Below are positions 39,334-48,416 of a DNA stretch of 54,019 bases, one piece after another. Position 1 is the first letter of the stretch, and each line of letters opens with the position of its first letter. The notes beneath the pieces were generated by a model, which worked only from the letters and a program-made list of their open reading frames with translations, ran no database searches and had not been told where the DNA came from. Position numbers and translations under genes: made by a program. Origin of the DNA: Oscillospiraceae bacterium (GTDB lineage Bacteria > Bacillota > Clostridia > Oscillospirales > Oscillospiraceae); assembly GCA_017437095.1 (NCBI GenBank), contig JAFSBW010000005.1:1-54019 (forward strand), written 5' to 3'.

Positions 39334-40257
39334 ATGAAGCAGAAGTTTTACTATCCCTCCTGCGGCAAGGGCAGCATTTATGCCTGCCGCTGGATGCCCG
39401 AAGGGGAAGTAAAGGGCATCGTGCAGATCGTTCACGGCATTGCTGAGCATAGCGGGCGCTATGAAGAATTTGCGGCGTTTTTGAATAACTGCGGCATAGC
39501 GGTAGTTGCCGAGGATCACATGGGCCACGGAAGATCCGTTGGCCACGGCGGAATCCAGGGCTATTTTCACGGCGGCTGGCACGCTGCGGTAGAGGATAGC
39601 TATGCCCTAATGCGGCAGACCATGGAGCTGCTTCCCGATGTTCCCTATATTCTTTTAGGCCACTCTATGGGCTCTTTTATGGCAAGAACGCTGCTTATTG
39701 ACCATCCGGACAGCGGCATTTCCGGCTGCATCCTCAGCGGCACTGCCTGGCAGCCCGGCGCTCTGCTTACTGCCGGTGTTCCGCTGTGCAAGCTTTTCTG
39801 CATTGGCGAGCGGGAGCAAAAGCCCTGCCCTACGCTGCAAAATATCGTTTTCGGCGGCTACAACAAGCGCATCGAAAACCCTGCCACGGCTTTTGACTGG
39901 ATATCTTCTGATGCTGAGCGGGTAGAGGACTATGCCGCTGACCCGCTCTGCGGCTTTGTAGCTTCCGGCGGGCTGCTGCGGGATATGATGAAGGGCCTGA
40001 AATATATCCAGAAGCAGGAAAATCTTCTGAAGATGGATAAGTCCTTGCCGGTGCTGTTCGCCGCCGGAGAGGAAGACCCGGTAGGAGCTTACGGCCAGGG
40101 TGTAAAGCAGGCCTACGAAGCATTTAAAGATGCCGGGATGGCCCAGGCGCAGATCAAGCTATACCCCGCCATGCGCCATGAGATATTGAGCGAGGTAGGC
40201 CGGGGAGAAGTGTTTGCTCAGCTGCTGAGCTGGATGGAAGAGGCTTGGGCTAAATAG
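39334..40257 (+). CDS. Alpha/beta hydrolase (monoacylglycerol-lipase/S33-like)
   Basis: 307 aa. The oxyanion and nucleophile elbow is LGHSMGSFMARTLL (Ser111), with VQIVHGIAEHSGRYEEFAAFL at the start, as in lysophospholipase/monoacylglycerol lipase-like serine hydrolases. The acid and His lie in LFAAGEEDPVG and MRHEIL (near residue 285). It likely cleaves an ester of a lipid or small molecule. It starts 1 base after the copA stop, so it is read from the same transcript, although no copper link is evident. Confidence 0.88.
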   Translation: MKQKFYYPSCGKGSIYACRWMPEGEVKGIVQIVHGIAEHSGRYEEFAAFLNNCGIAVVAEDHMGHGRSVGHGGIQGYFHGGWHAAVEDSYALMRQTMELLPDVPYILLGHSMGSFMARTLLIDHPDSGISGCILSGTAWQPGALLTAGVPLCKLFCIGEREQKPCPTLQNIVFGGYNKRIENPATAFDWISSDAERVEDYAADPLCGFVASGGLLRDMMKGLKYIQKQENLLKMDKSLPVLFAAGEEDPVGAYGQGVKQAYEAFKDAGMAQAQIKLYPAMRHEILSEVGRGEVFAQLLSWMEEAWAK

Positions 40258-40319
40258 TACAATTTATTGTACTAAATAAAGGTTAGAATACAGCCATACT
40301 AAGAAAAAAGGTGATGGCT

Positions 40320-40448
40320 ATGTTTTCTATCCGTAAAATTTGTGGGCATATTCAGGTGTACGATGCCCGGGGCAATTTCCTGTTCTCTGCTGACAGCGAG
40401 CGGGAAGCCAGAGAGGAACTTAGAAACTATGCGGAATTTGCGGCTTGA
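40320..40448 (+). CDS. Small protein, 42 aa, overlapping truA
   Basis: 42 aa: MFSIRKICGHIQVYDARGNF, then LFSADSEREAREELRNYAEFAA. A strand-rich start and a helical end suggest a small folded domain; such short proteins (SADxExEAxxEL ending) recur in Clostridia but I cannot name the family. AAAAAAGGTGATG lies upstream of the ATG. Its last 20 bp overlap the start of truA in another frame, suggesting coupling. The coding frame is uninterrupted and has a good ribosome site, so I treat it as real. Confidence 0.6.
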   Translation: MFSIRKICGHIQVYDARGNFLFSADSEREAREELRNYAEFAA

Positions 40449-41163
40449 TATTTGCTACGATGGCTCTCGCTACCGGGGCTGGCAGCGGCTTCCCGGGGCG
40501 GATAATACCCTGCAGGGAAAGATCGAAACGGCATTGTCCAGAATCCTGGGCGAAAATGTGGAGATCTCCGGCAGCGGCCGCACGGATGCCGGCGTGCATG
40601 CTATGGGGCAGGTGGCAAGCTTTCATTGCCAAAGCCAAATGCCTGCCGGGGAGATTTTAGCCCAGCTTCGCAGGTATTTGCCGGAGGATGTGGGCATAAT
40701 CTCTTGCAGAGAGGTTTCCCAGCGGTTTCACGCCCGGCTCAATGCCAAGGAAAAGGTCTACCGCTACCGCATTTGGAACAGCGAAGCGCCCTGCGTATTC
40801 CAGCGTAAATATGTATGGATAAACCCGGAAAAGCTGGATACAGCCGCTATGAAGCGCGCCGCAGGTTTGCTTACCGGCACCCATGATTTTTCTGCCTTCT
40901 GCGCCAACCCCAAGATGAAAAAGTCTACGGTGCGGTGTGTGCAGGAGATATCCATAGAGCGCCGGGGGGAAGAATTGCAGCTTACCTTCCGGGGCAACGG
41001 ATTTTTGCACAATATGGTGCGCATCCTGGTGGGAACATTGGTAGAGGTGGGCAGGGGAGAGCGGTCTGCGGATTCTGTGGAAGCGCTTTTCGGCGCAAAA
41101 CGGGAAATGGCTGGCTTTTTAGCCCCCGCCAGCGGCCTTTGCCTTATGGAGGTAATCTATTGA
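40429..41163 (+). CDS. truA: tRNA pseudouridine synthase A
   Basis: 244 aa, normal length. Catalytic Asp53 lies in GSGRTDAGVHAMGQ; YDGSRYRGWQ, FSAFCANPKMKKSTVR and FLHNMVRILVGTL are also diagnostic. It converts U38-40 of the anticodon stem to pseudouridine. The ATG at 40429 follows a weak, distant GAGGAA, so translation may depend on the overlapping 42-aa gene. The ArsC-like gene begins in the truA stop (TTG overlapping TGA). Confidence 0.95.
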   Translation: MRNLRLDICYDGSRYRGWQRLPGADNTLQGKIETALSRILGENVEISGSGRTDAGVHAMGQVASFHCQSQMPAGEILAQLRRYLPEDVGIISCREVSQRFHARLNAKEKVYRYRIWNSEAPCVFQRKYVWINPEKLDTAAMKRAAGLLTGTHDFSAFCANPKMKKSTVRCVQEISIERRGEELQLTFRGNGFLHNMVRILVGTLVEVGRGERSADSVEALFGAKREMAGFLAPASGLCLMEVIY

Positions 41164-41501
41164 ACATTCAGATTTTTGGCAAAAGCAAATGCTTTGATAC
41201 CAAGAAAGCCGAGCGCTATTTTAAAGAGCGCAGGATACCTTACCAATATATCGACCTGAAAAAGTACGGCATGTCCGGCAGGGAATTTGACGCGGTGCTG
41301 CGAGGGGTCGGCGGGATCGACAAGCTCATCGATTGGAGCAGCAAAGCAGAGGCGGTTACCATGATGAAGTATATGGATTCGGCAACTGCCAAGGAAGATA
41401 AAGTTTTTGACGATCCGGAGCTGATGAAGACCCCGGTAGTGCGAAACGGAAAGCTGGTTACTGTTGGCTATTGCCCGGAGGTTTGGGAAACCTGGAAGTA
41501 A
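41160..41501 (+). CDS. ArsC/Spx-family thioredoxin-fold protein
   Basis: 113 aa. FGKSKCFDTKKAERYFKERRIPYQYIDLKK is the YffB/ArsC-like pattern, with one conserved Cys (C11) and no second Cys nearby. PVVRNGKLVTVGY closes the domain. Arsenate reduction is not proven; redox or Spx-like transcription roles are equally possible. The start is TTG 41160, 6-7 bases after GGAGG, overlapping the truA stop by 4 bp. A strong terminator follows. Confidence 0.85.
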   Translation: MNIQIFGKSKCFDTKKAERYFKERRIPYQYIDLKKYGMSGREFDAVLRGVGGIDKLIDWSSKAEAVTMMKYMDSATAKEDKVFDDPELMKTPVVRNGKLVTVGYCPEVWETWK

Positions 41502-41510
41502 ATACTACAA

Positions 41511-41540
41511 AAGCAGCTGTGTAATGACAGCTGCTTTTTT
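41511..41540 (+). terminator. Terminator of the truA-arsC-like unit
   Basis: Stem AAGCAGCTGT (41511-41520) / ACAGCTGCTT (41527-41536), T-run. Confidence 0.93.
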
Positions 41541-41557
41541 GTTTAGGGGGAAGAGAA

Positions 41558-42922
41558 TTGCTGGAAACTGTAAACGCCTGGGTATGGGGCGTGCCCACTT
41601 TGGCGCTGATCTTGGGGATGGGGATATACTTAACGGCGGCGACCCGGTTTGTGCAGTTTCGCAGGTTTGGTGCAGCCTGGCGGCGGTTTGTTTCCGGCTT
41701 TTTGGGCAAGAACAGCTCCGGCGAAAGCTCCTACCGGGCGCTTTGTACAGCCTTGGCAGCCACAGTAGGCACAGGAAATCTGGCCGGGGTTGCCGGAGCT
41801 ATTGCCATTGGCGGGCCGGGGGCTGTGTTTTGGATGTGGATATGCGGATTGCTGGGCATGGCTATCAAATTTGCCGAAGCGACCCTTGCTGTGCGCTACC
41901 GGGTAAAGCTGGAAAACGGCGAATACGCAGCCGGGCCTATGTACATGATCCGCCTGGGCATGAAGAAATACCATTTTTTGGCGGGGCTATACGCCTTTTT
42001 TGGGGTGGTTGCTGCCTTTGGCGTGGGGAACGCCACCCAGATTAATACCCTCATGCAAGGCATCCACTCTGCGGCAAAAGCCTTTGCCCTTCCCTTGCCG
42101 AAAGGCTTTGATGTAATCGCCGGGGTAGTTTTGGGCGCTGTGATCATGGTTTTGTTTTTTGGAGGCGCTAAGCGCATTGGCGGTATTGCCCAGGCGCTTG
42201 TGCCGCTGGCGGCGGTGTGTTATTTTTTGCTGTGCCTTTTGGTGCTTGCTTTGCGCTATCAGGCCATCCCCCTGGCCTTCGGCCAGATCATCCGGGGGGC
42301 GTTTTCCCCAAGGGCGGTTACCGGGGGCGCGGTTGGAAGCCTGCTGACTACGCTGCGTATCGGTATTTCCCGGGGGGTATTTACCAACGAAGCGGGTATG
42401 GGAACGGCTTCCATCGCTCATGGCGGCGCGGATGTGGCCGAGCCTTGGCAGCAGGGCTATATGGGCATTATGGAGGTGTTTCTGGATACCATTGTGATCT
42501 GCACCCTTACGGCCTTGGTGATCCTCTGCGCGGGCATGCCCATCGCCTACGGGGAAGATACGGGCATTATGCTTACCATGCAGGCTTTTGAAGCTGTGCT
42601 GGGAAGCTGGGTGCAGGTGGTGATTACAGCATTTTTATGCCTGTTTGCCTTTGCTACTGTATTGGGCTGGGGGTTATACGGCGGGCGGTGCGCCCAGTAT
42701 CTGTTTGGCCAGAACGCCTGGAAGGGGTTTGTGCTGGTGCAGGGCATTGCTGTGGCAGTAAGCGCTGTGCTGGAATGCACAACGGTTTGGCAGGTTTCTG
42801 AGATTATAAACGGCTGTATGGCGATTCCCAATCTGCTGGCGCTGTTTGCCCTGCGGCGCCAGGTTGGGCAAATCAGCAAAAAGCTGCCCGGCAGATTAGA
42901 TCTGCCGGGCAGGGGGCGTTAA
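41558..42922 (+). CDS. Sodium:alanine/glycine symporter (AGCS family)
   Basis: 454 aa, about eleven membrane helices. Signature NLAGVAGAIAIGGPGAVFWMWICGLLGMAIKFAEATLA, plus GVFTNEAGMGTASIAHG, both typical of AGCS transporters. It imports alanine or glycine with sodium. The start is TTG 41558 after AGGGGG. The last 39 bp encode KLPGRLDLPGRGR and coincide with a perfect palindrome serving as terminator for the convergent minus-strand gene; the two coding regions overlap by 4 bp. Confidence 0.93.
   Translation: MLETVNAWVWGVPTLALILGMGIYLTAATRFVQFRRFGAAWRRFVSGFLGKNSSGESSYRALCTALAATVGTGNLAGVAGAIAIGGPGAVFWMWICGLLGMAIKFAEATLAVRYRVKLENGEYAAGPMYMIRLGMKKYHFLAGLYAFFGVVAAFGVGNATQINTLMQGIHSAAKAFALPLPKGFDVIAGVVLGAVIMVLFFGGAKRIGGIAQALVPLAAVCYFLLCLLVLALRYQAIPLAFGQIIRGAFSPRAVTGGAVGSLLTTLRIGISRGVFTNEAGMGTASIAHGGADVAEPWQQGYMGIMEVFLDTIVICTLTALVILCAGMPIAYGEDTGIMLTMQAFEAVLGSWVQVVITAFLCLFAFATVLGWGLYGGRCAQYLFGQNAWKGFVLVQGIAVAVSAVLECTTVWQVSEIINGCMAIPNLLALFALRRQVGQISKKLPGRLDLPGRGR
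42875..42912 (-). terminator. Terminator encoded in the end of the AGCS gene
   Basis: 13-bp perfect stem CTGCCCGGCAGAT (42884-42896) / ATCTGCCGGGCAG (42900-42912); minus-strand read-out is followed by CTTTTTGC. It lies inside the C-terminal codons of the plus-strand gene. Confidence 0.8.
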
Positions 42923-44145
42923 TTTTCGGTTAGCAGGATAGAGCCGTCTTTTCCGCTTTGGGTAATGTAGCGGCTATATGCTGTTCCCTGGCTGGTATAG
43001 TGCAGCCGCAGCACGGGCATAACATCCGGCAGGTCGCATTGCACCACAATGGCGGTATCGGCGCTGATGCCGTCGCAGGCGAAGACGGTAGCCGTAGGCT
43101 CAAACTTTGTGCCGGTAGCATCCCAGGCGCCAAGCTCGATGCGCACATCGGTAACCGCGCCGTCGGTGCTGAGCAGAAGCTCCACGCCCTGGTTGTCCTG
43201 GATTACCTCAGCAAACTGACGGTACTGGAACAGCGGCGCGTCGGCAAACAGAGCAGCAGATACAGAGCCCTGGGTAACATATTCTTCCGCAGGGAAATAA
43301 TCATCTGCCAGCAGGCCCTGAAGCTCGCTGTAGGGAATTTCCACGGTAATAACGCCCTGGGATTTGGAAGCGATCTCCATAGGCGCATAGTAGAAGCAAA
43401 GGCCGGTTTCGGTAAAGTACCAGTTGGCAGTATCAGCAGAGCGCAGCTGGGCTGCAAGGGTATCCTGGTAGTCTTCAAACAAAGCCTGAGCGCTGTCGGA
43501 AGCACGCAGCAGGGTATCGATCTTGGTAAGCAGGGTATAGTAATGATAGCCGGGGGCCTGAATGTCGCCAAAGGTAAGCTGGCGGCCGTTGATCAGGCTG
43601 AAGCTGGCGCTCATAGGGGTGGAGGAAGCCTCGCTGGTCTCGGTGCTTACCTGGCCGTAGATGCTGATAACGCTCTGATCGATACGCATAGTATCGTAAA
43701 GCACCCGGAAGCTGTAAGGCTTCCAGCTTTGGAGGTCATCGGTATAATCCTCACGGGCTTGGGAAAGGGTCTCCTGCAGGCCGGAAGAATAATCGGTAGC
43801 ATTCAAAAGCGATAGGTACAGCGCATCGGCAACTGCGGCATCGGGATAGATCAAAAAGGCGTTTTGGTATGTATAGTTTAATAGCGCAGTGCCGTCGTCG
43901 GCGTAGAAAACCTCAGTAACAACAGGGGTGGCCAGGCTGGAAAGGGGAATTTCGGAAAGGGTCTGGGCCGGGGGCGTGGTTGTGGGAACGCCGGGGCCGT
44001 GGGAAACATCCGGCGCGGTGGTCTGCTGGGGCTGGGAGGTAGTTTCAGCGGGCGTAGTATGGCTGGGTGTGTCTTTGTTGGGCATACATGCGCTCAGGCA
44101 ACCCATAAGAAACACCAAGGCAGCTATCAGCGCGTATTTCTTCAT
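42919..44145 (-). CDS. Lipoprotein with DUF3298/DUF4163-like domain
   Basis: 408 aa. Lipoprotein signal LIAALVFLMGCLSAC, then a ~50-residue Thr/Pro-rich linker (TTPAETTSQPQQTTAPD), then an RsiV/PdaC-type region: ISIYGQVSTETSEASSTPMSASFSLINGRQLTFGDI, typical of DUF3298/DUF4163 domains that bind glycans such as peptidoglycan or lysozyme. The C-terminal ~130 residues are not recognised. It probably sits on the outer face of the membrane. The start ATG 44145 follows AAAGGAG; ATG 44163 is upstream of it. Its own promoter lies at 44169-44200. Confidence 0.72.
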   Translation of the reverse strand: MKKYALIAALVFLMGCLSACMPNKDTPSHTTPAETTSQPQQTTAPDVSHGPGVPTTTPPAQTLSEIPLSSLATPVVTEVFYADDGTALLNYTYQNAFLIYPDAAVADALYLSLLNATDYSSGLQETLSQAREDYTDDLQSWKPYSFRVLYDTMRIDQSVISIYGQVSTETSEASSTPMSASFSLINGRQLTFGDIQAPGYHYYTLLTKIDTLLRASDSAQALFEDYQDTLAAQLRSADTANWYFTETGLCFYYAPMEIASKSQGVITVEIPYSELQGLLADDYFPAEEYVTQGSVSAALFADAPLFQYRQFAEVIQDNQGVELLLSTDGAVTDVRIELGAWDATGTKFEPTATVFACDGISADTAIVVQCDLPDVMPVLRLHYTSQGTAYSRYITQSGKDGSILLTEN

Positions 44146-44176
44146 AGGCTTGCTCCTTTTCATTATAGTTTAGCCA

Positions 44177-44205
44177 ATTATACCATAAATTTGCCTGGCT
44201 TGCAA
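44177..44205 (-). promoter_or_regulatory. Promoter of the DUF3298-type lipoprotein gene
   Basis: Minus strand TTGCAA, 17-bp spacer, TATAAT (rc ATTATACC near 44178-44183). Confidence 0.65.
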
Positions 44206-44235
44206 TGGCTTGCGCACAATAATCGCCCTATGTGC

Positions 44236-44265
44236 TTGACAAAACCGGGGGTAAAATGGTAAAAT
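44236..44265 (+). promoter_or_regulatory. Promoter of the cysS T-box transcript
   Basis: TTGACA (44236-44241), 18-bp spacer, TAAAAT (44260-44265). Confidence 0.65.
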
Positions 44266-44279
44266 ATTTGTGAATTTTA

Positions 44280-44470
44280 TAGCGCTGTGAACGGAAATAG
44301 TAGCAGCTGCCGCTTTTTCAGAGAGCCGGGCCTTTGGCTGGAAGCCCGGTAGAGCAAGGCTGTGAATGTGCGTCCGGGAGCGTACATTTTTATGAGCGAT
44401 AAATGAGAGTGGAACCGCGAGCATTGCCCGCCTCTTGTGCCTAACGGCGCAGGGGGCGTTATTATTTTTT
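44280..44470 (+). promoter_or_regulatory. T-box riboswitch (cysteine) with terminator
   Basis: Stem I spans ~44280-44385, with an AGTAGCAG segment and the AGAGAGCCGGG...GAAGCCCGG arm. Candidate specifier TGC (44369-44371, in GAATGTGCGTCC) is a Cys codon. The T-box core AGAGTGGAACCGCG is at 44406-44419. The terminator stem is 44429-44458 followed by TTATTATTTTTT. Uncharged tRNA-Cys should pair with the T-box and allow read-through into cysS. Confidence 0.93.
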
Positions 44471-44481
44471 GGAGGTAAACT

Positions 44482-45897
44482 ATGTATCTTTACAATTCTC
44501 TTTCCCATAAAAAGGAGCTGTTTGTTCCCAACGATCCTGAGCTGGTCAAAATGTATACCTGCGGCCCTACGGTGTACCATTATGCCCATATCGGCAACCT
44601 GCGCACCTATATTATGGAGGATGTGCTGGAAAAGAGCCTGCGCTACTTGGGTTATAATGTAAAGCGGGTCATGAACATTACTGACGTGGGCCATCTGGCT
44701 TCCGATGCCGATACCGGCGAAGATAAGATGCTCAAGGGCGCAAAGCGGGAAAATAAGACCGTTATGGACATTGCCAAGTTCTATACCGATGCTTTCTTTG
44801 CCGATTGCGAAAAGCTGAACATTAAGCACCCGGATGTGGTAGAGCCTGCTACCAATTGCATCGATGCGTATATCGAAATGGTGCAAAAGCTTTTGGATAC
44901 CGGTAAGGCCTATTTTGTAGGCGGCAATGTATACTTTGATACCTCTACCCTGGAAAAATACTATGTATTTAACGACCACGACGAGGAAGACCTGGCAACC
45001 GGCGTGCGTGACGGCGTAGAAGAGGATACCAATAAGAAAAACAAGAACGACTTTGTGCTATGGTTTACCAAGAGCAAGTTTGAGGATCAGGCCCTGAAAT
45101 GGGATTCTCCCTGGGGCGTGGGCTACCCCGGCTGGCATATTGAATGCTCCTGCATTTCTATGAAGCATCTGGGCGAGGAACTGGATATCCACGCCGGCGG
45201 CATCGACAATGCCTTCCCCCACCATACCAACGAGATCGCCCAGAGCGAAAGCTACCTGGGCCACAAGTGGTGCAACTACTGGTTTCATGTGCATCACCTG
45301 AACACCGACACCGGCAAGATGAGTAAGAGCAAGGGCGAGTTCCTTACCGTAAGCCTGCTGGAAAGCAAGGGCTATGACCCCATGGCTTACCGGCTGTTCT
45401 GCCTGCAGAGCCATTACCGCCGCAATCTGGTATTCAGCTGGGAAAACCTGGACAATGCTGTTGTGGCCTACGATAAGCTGATCGCTAAGATCGCTACGTT
45501 GCAGCCCGGCGGCGAGGTGGACAGCGCTGCGCTGGATGCCCTGAAGGCCAAGTTCGTAACCGCCCTGAATGGCGACCTGAACACCTCTCTGGCCGTTACC
45601 GCTGTTTATGATGTACTCAAGGCCAAGTGCTCCGATGCTACCAAGCTGGCAGCCTTGGCAGACTTTGATAAGGTGCTGAGCCTGAATATGCTGGAAGCTG
45701 CCGCAAAGCTGGCCCAAAAGCAGAAGCAGGAAGCCGAAAATAGCGCTGACCCGGTGGTGGATGCGCTGGTGCTGGCCAGAACGGAGGCCAAAAAGGCCAA
45801 AAACTGGGCGGAAGCTGACCGCATCCGGGATGAACTGAAAGCCATGGGCGTGGAGATCATCGATACCCCCCAGGGTACCAAGTGGAGAAAAGTATGA
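44482..45897 (+). CDS. cysS: Cysteine-tRNA ligase
   Basis: 471 aa. Zinc ligand C27 in MYTCGPTVYHYAHIGNLRTY (HIGH motif HIGN), CSCISMKHLGEELDIHAGG in the zinc/cysteine site, and K279-MSKS. The C-terminal DALVLARTEAKKAKNWAEADRIRDEL is the anticodon-binding end. It charges tRNA-Cys. GGAGGT precedes the ATG; expression is controlled by the upstream Cys T-box. Its stop overlaps the polA start (ATGA), so polA, rimI and tsaD likely ride on the same transcript. Confidence 0.97.
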   Translation: MYLYNSLSHKKELFVPNDPELVKMYTCGPTVYHYAHIGNLRTYIMEDVLEKSLRYLGYNVKRVMNITDVGHLASDADTGEDKMLKGAKRENKTVMDIAKFYTDAFFADCEKLNIKHPDVVEPATNCIDAYIEMVQKLLDTGKAYFVGGNVYFDTSTLEKYYVFNDHDEEDLATGVRDGVEEDTNKKNKNDFVLWFTKSKFEDQALKWDSPWGVGYPGWHIECSCISMKHLGEELDIHAGGIDNAFPHHTNEIAQSESYLGHKWCNYWFHVHHLNTDTGKMSKSKGEFLTVSLLESKGYDPMAYRLFCLQSHYRRNLVFSWENLDNAVVAYDKLIAKIATLQPGGEVDSAALDALKAKFVTALNGDLNTSLAVTAVYDVLKAKCSDATKLAALADFDKVLSLNMLEAAAKLAQKQKQEAENSADPVVDALVLARTEAKKAKNWAEADRIRDELKAMGVEIIDTPQGTKWRKV

Positions 45898-48416
45898 AAC
45901 TGCTGATTTTGGACGGCAACAGCGTCATCAACCGGGCGTTCTTCGGCGTTAGGCCCCTGACCACCCGGGAGGGGCTGTATACCAACGCCATCTACGGCTT
46001 TTTGAATATTCTTGAGCACATGGAAAAGGAAGAGCAGCCCGATGCGGTGTGCGTTGCCTTTGACCTGCACGGCCCTACCTTCCGGCATAAGGCTTACGAC
46101 CTTTACAAGGCCAACCGCCACGGCATGCCCGAGGAGCTTGCCCAGCAGATGCCTGTTATGAAGCAGGTTTTGCAGGCCATGAATATTCCCATCTACGCCT
46201 GCCAGGGCTGGGAAGCCGACGATGTGATCGGCACAGTGGGAAAGGTATGTTCTGCTAACGGTTGGGAGTGCGTCATTGTTACCGGCGACCGGGACAGCCT
46301 GCAGCTCATCGACGAAAATGTCCATGTAAAGCTGGTGATCTCCCGCCCGGGGCAGACCTCCGCTACCCTTTACGATAAAGAAAAGTTTACCCAGGAATAC
46401 GGCTTCGAGCCGAAAAAGATGGTAGACCTGAAGGCCCTTATGGGCGACAGCTCCGATAATATTCCCGGCGTTGCCGGCGTTGGGCCTAAGACGGCCACGG
46501 AGCTGCTGCTGAAGTTTGGCTCTTTGGAGGGAGTTTACGCCAATCTGGGCGATAGTTCCATCCGCCCCAAGCTGCGGGAAAAGCTGGAAAACGGCAAGGA
46601 CAGCGCTTTTATGTCCTACGACCTGGCTACCATCCGTACCAATGCCCCCATCGATTTTGAGCCGAAGGATGCTCTCATCCAGCCCTATAACCGCTTAGAG
46701 CTTTACAACCTCTTTGTAAAGCTGGAATTTGTGCGCCTGATCGATAAATACGGCCTGCGTGGGGCGGAGCTGGAAGCACCAAAGCCCCAGGTGGAGATGG
46801 AAAAGCTTCCCCGGGTAGATACCCTGCCGGAGAAGCTCCAAAAGTGCGCGCTTTATATTGCCCCGGATAGTTCTGTAGGCATTGCCTGGGAGCAGGGCGT
46901 AACGGTGCTTACGCCCATGGAAGCGGCTATGCTGGCTGGCTTCGATGGGGGAGAAGCGATCTGCCACGATTATAAGACAACTGCCCACGCTCTGGACGAG
47001 CTGGGGCTGAAGGTAAACTGCGGCTTTGATACTGCCCTGGCTGCTTATGTATTAAACCCCTCCCAGTCGGATTACCCCGTATCGAAGCTCGCTACCAACT
47101 TTTTGGGCGCATCGGTAGAAGATGGGGATGCTGCCGCCTGCGCGGAAAGCCTTTGGCAGCTAAAGCCGGTGCTGGAAAAAGAGCTGAAAGATCAGAATAT
47201 GCTTCCCCTCTATCAGAATATTGAGCTGCCCCTGGCCGGTGTGCTTTACGCCATGGAAAAGCGGGGCGTTGCCATTGATAAGGAGCTTTTGGTGCAGTTT
47301 GGGCAGATGCTTGCCCAGCGCATAGAAGACCTGGAAAAGCAGATCTACAGCTTTTCTGACAGCCCCTTTAATATCAACTCTACCAAGCAGCTGGGAGAGC
47401 TTCTCTTTGAAAAGCTGGGCCTGCCCCCGGTAAAAAAGACCAAGACGGGCTACTCCACCAACGCCGATGTGCTGGAAAAGCTGAAAAACAAGCACCCCAT
47501 TATCCCGGCGATCATGGATTACCGCATGCTTACCAAGCTGAAAAGCACCTATGCCGACGGCCTGCTGAAGGTGATCGGCCAGGATGGGCGTATTCGCACC
47601 ACTTTCCAGAATTTGGTTACGGCTACCGGGCGGCTTTCCTCTACCGATCCCAATTTGCAGAATATCCCCGTGCGTACCGATTTGGGCGCGGAGATCCGCA
47701 AAATGTTCGTTGCCAAGCCCGGCTGCGTATTTGTGGATGCGGACTATAGCCAGATCGAGCTGCGGGTGCTGGCCCATATCGCCGGAGATACTGCTATGCA
47801 AAACGCCTTTGCTTCCGGCCTGGATGTCCACACCGCTACCGCTGCCCAGGTGTTCGGCGTAGCAGCCGAGGCGGTTACCCCCTTACAGCGGCGGCACGCC
47901 AAAGCGGTCAACTTTGGCATTGTCTACGGCATATCTGAGTTCTCTCTGGCGGAGGATATTGGCGTCAGCCGCTATGAAGCCAGGGAATATATCGATAATT
48001 ATCTGGCCGGCTACCCCGGGGTCAAAAAGTATATGGCCGATGTGGTTGCCCAGGCACGGGAGCGGGGCTATACCGAAACCCTTTACGGCCGCCGCCGCTA
48101 TATCCCGGAGCTGAAAAGCAGCAATTTTAACATTCGCCAGGGCGCGGAGCGCATGGCGCTCAATACCCCCATCCAGGGCACGGCGGCAGATCTGATCAAG
48201 CTGGCGATGATCCGGGTAGAAAAGGCATTGGCGCAGAATTATCCCCAGGCGGAGCTTTTGCTGCAGGTGCATGACGAGCTGATCGTAGAATGCCCGGAGG
48301 AGATCGCCGGGGAAGTAGCGGCTTTGGTGAGCCGGGAAATGGAAAATATCGCGCGCTTGAATGTGCCGTTGAATGCGGAAGCAAAAATCGGAAAGAGCTG
48401 GTACGAAGCCAAATGA
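45894..48416 (+). CDS. polA: DNA polymerase I (no proofreading exonuclease motifs)
   Basis: 840 aa. Residues 1-~290 are the 5' nuclease (FFGVRPLTTREGLYTNAIYGF, GDRDSLQLI, KALMGDSSDNIPG). The middle ~300-460 occupies the 3'-5' exonuclease place but lacks the catalytic DxE start and other acids, as in many Gram-positive Pol I. The polymerase domain has motif A DADYSQIELRVLAH (D617), motif B RRHAKAVNFGIVYGIS and motif C QVHDELIVE (D794). It acts in Okazaki processing and repair. The start ATG 45894 overlaps the cysS stop by 4 bp; the longer frame from 45882 is unlikely. Confidence 0.97.
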   Translation: MKLLILDGNSVINRAFFGVRPLTTREGLYTNAIYGFLNILEHMEKEEQPDAVCVAFDLHGPTFRHKAYDLYKANRHGMPEELAQQMPVMKQVLQAMNIPIYACQGWEADDVIGTVGKVCSANGWECVIVTGDRDSLQLIDENVHVKLVISRPGQTSATLYDKEKFTQEYGFEPKKMVDLKALMGDSSDNIPGVAGVGPKTATELLLKFGSLEGVYANLGDSSIRPKLREKLENGKDSAFMSYDLATIRTNAPIDFEPKDALIQPYNRLELYNLFVKLEFVRLIDKYGLRGAELEAPKPQVEMEKLPRVDTLPEKLQKCALYIAPDSSVGIAWEQGVTVLTPMEAAMLAGFDGGEAICHDYKTTAHALDELGLKVNCGFDTALAAYVLNPSQSDYPVSKLATNFLGASVEDGDAAACAESLWQLKPVLEKELKDQNMLPLYQNIELPLAGVLYAMEKRGVAIDKELLVQFGQMLAQRIEDLEKQIYSFSDSPFNINSTKQLGELLFEKLGLPPVKKTKTGYSTNADVLEKLKNKHPIIPAIMDYRMLTKLKSTYADGLLKVIGQDGRIRTTFQNLVTATGRLSSTDPNLQNIPVRTDLGAEIRKMFVAKPGCVFVDADYSQIELRVLAHIAGDTAMQNAFASGLDVHTATAAQVFGVAAEAVTPLQRRHAKAVNFGIVYGISEFSLAEDIGVSRYEAREYIDNYLAGYPGVKKYMADVVAQARERGYTETLYGRRRYIPELKSSNFNIRQGAERMALNTPIQGTAADLIKLAMIRVEKALAQNYPQAELLLQVHDELIVECPEEIAGEVAALVSREMENIARLNVPLNAEAKIGKSWYEAK

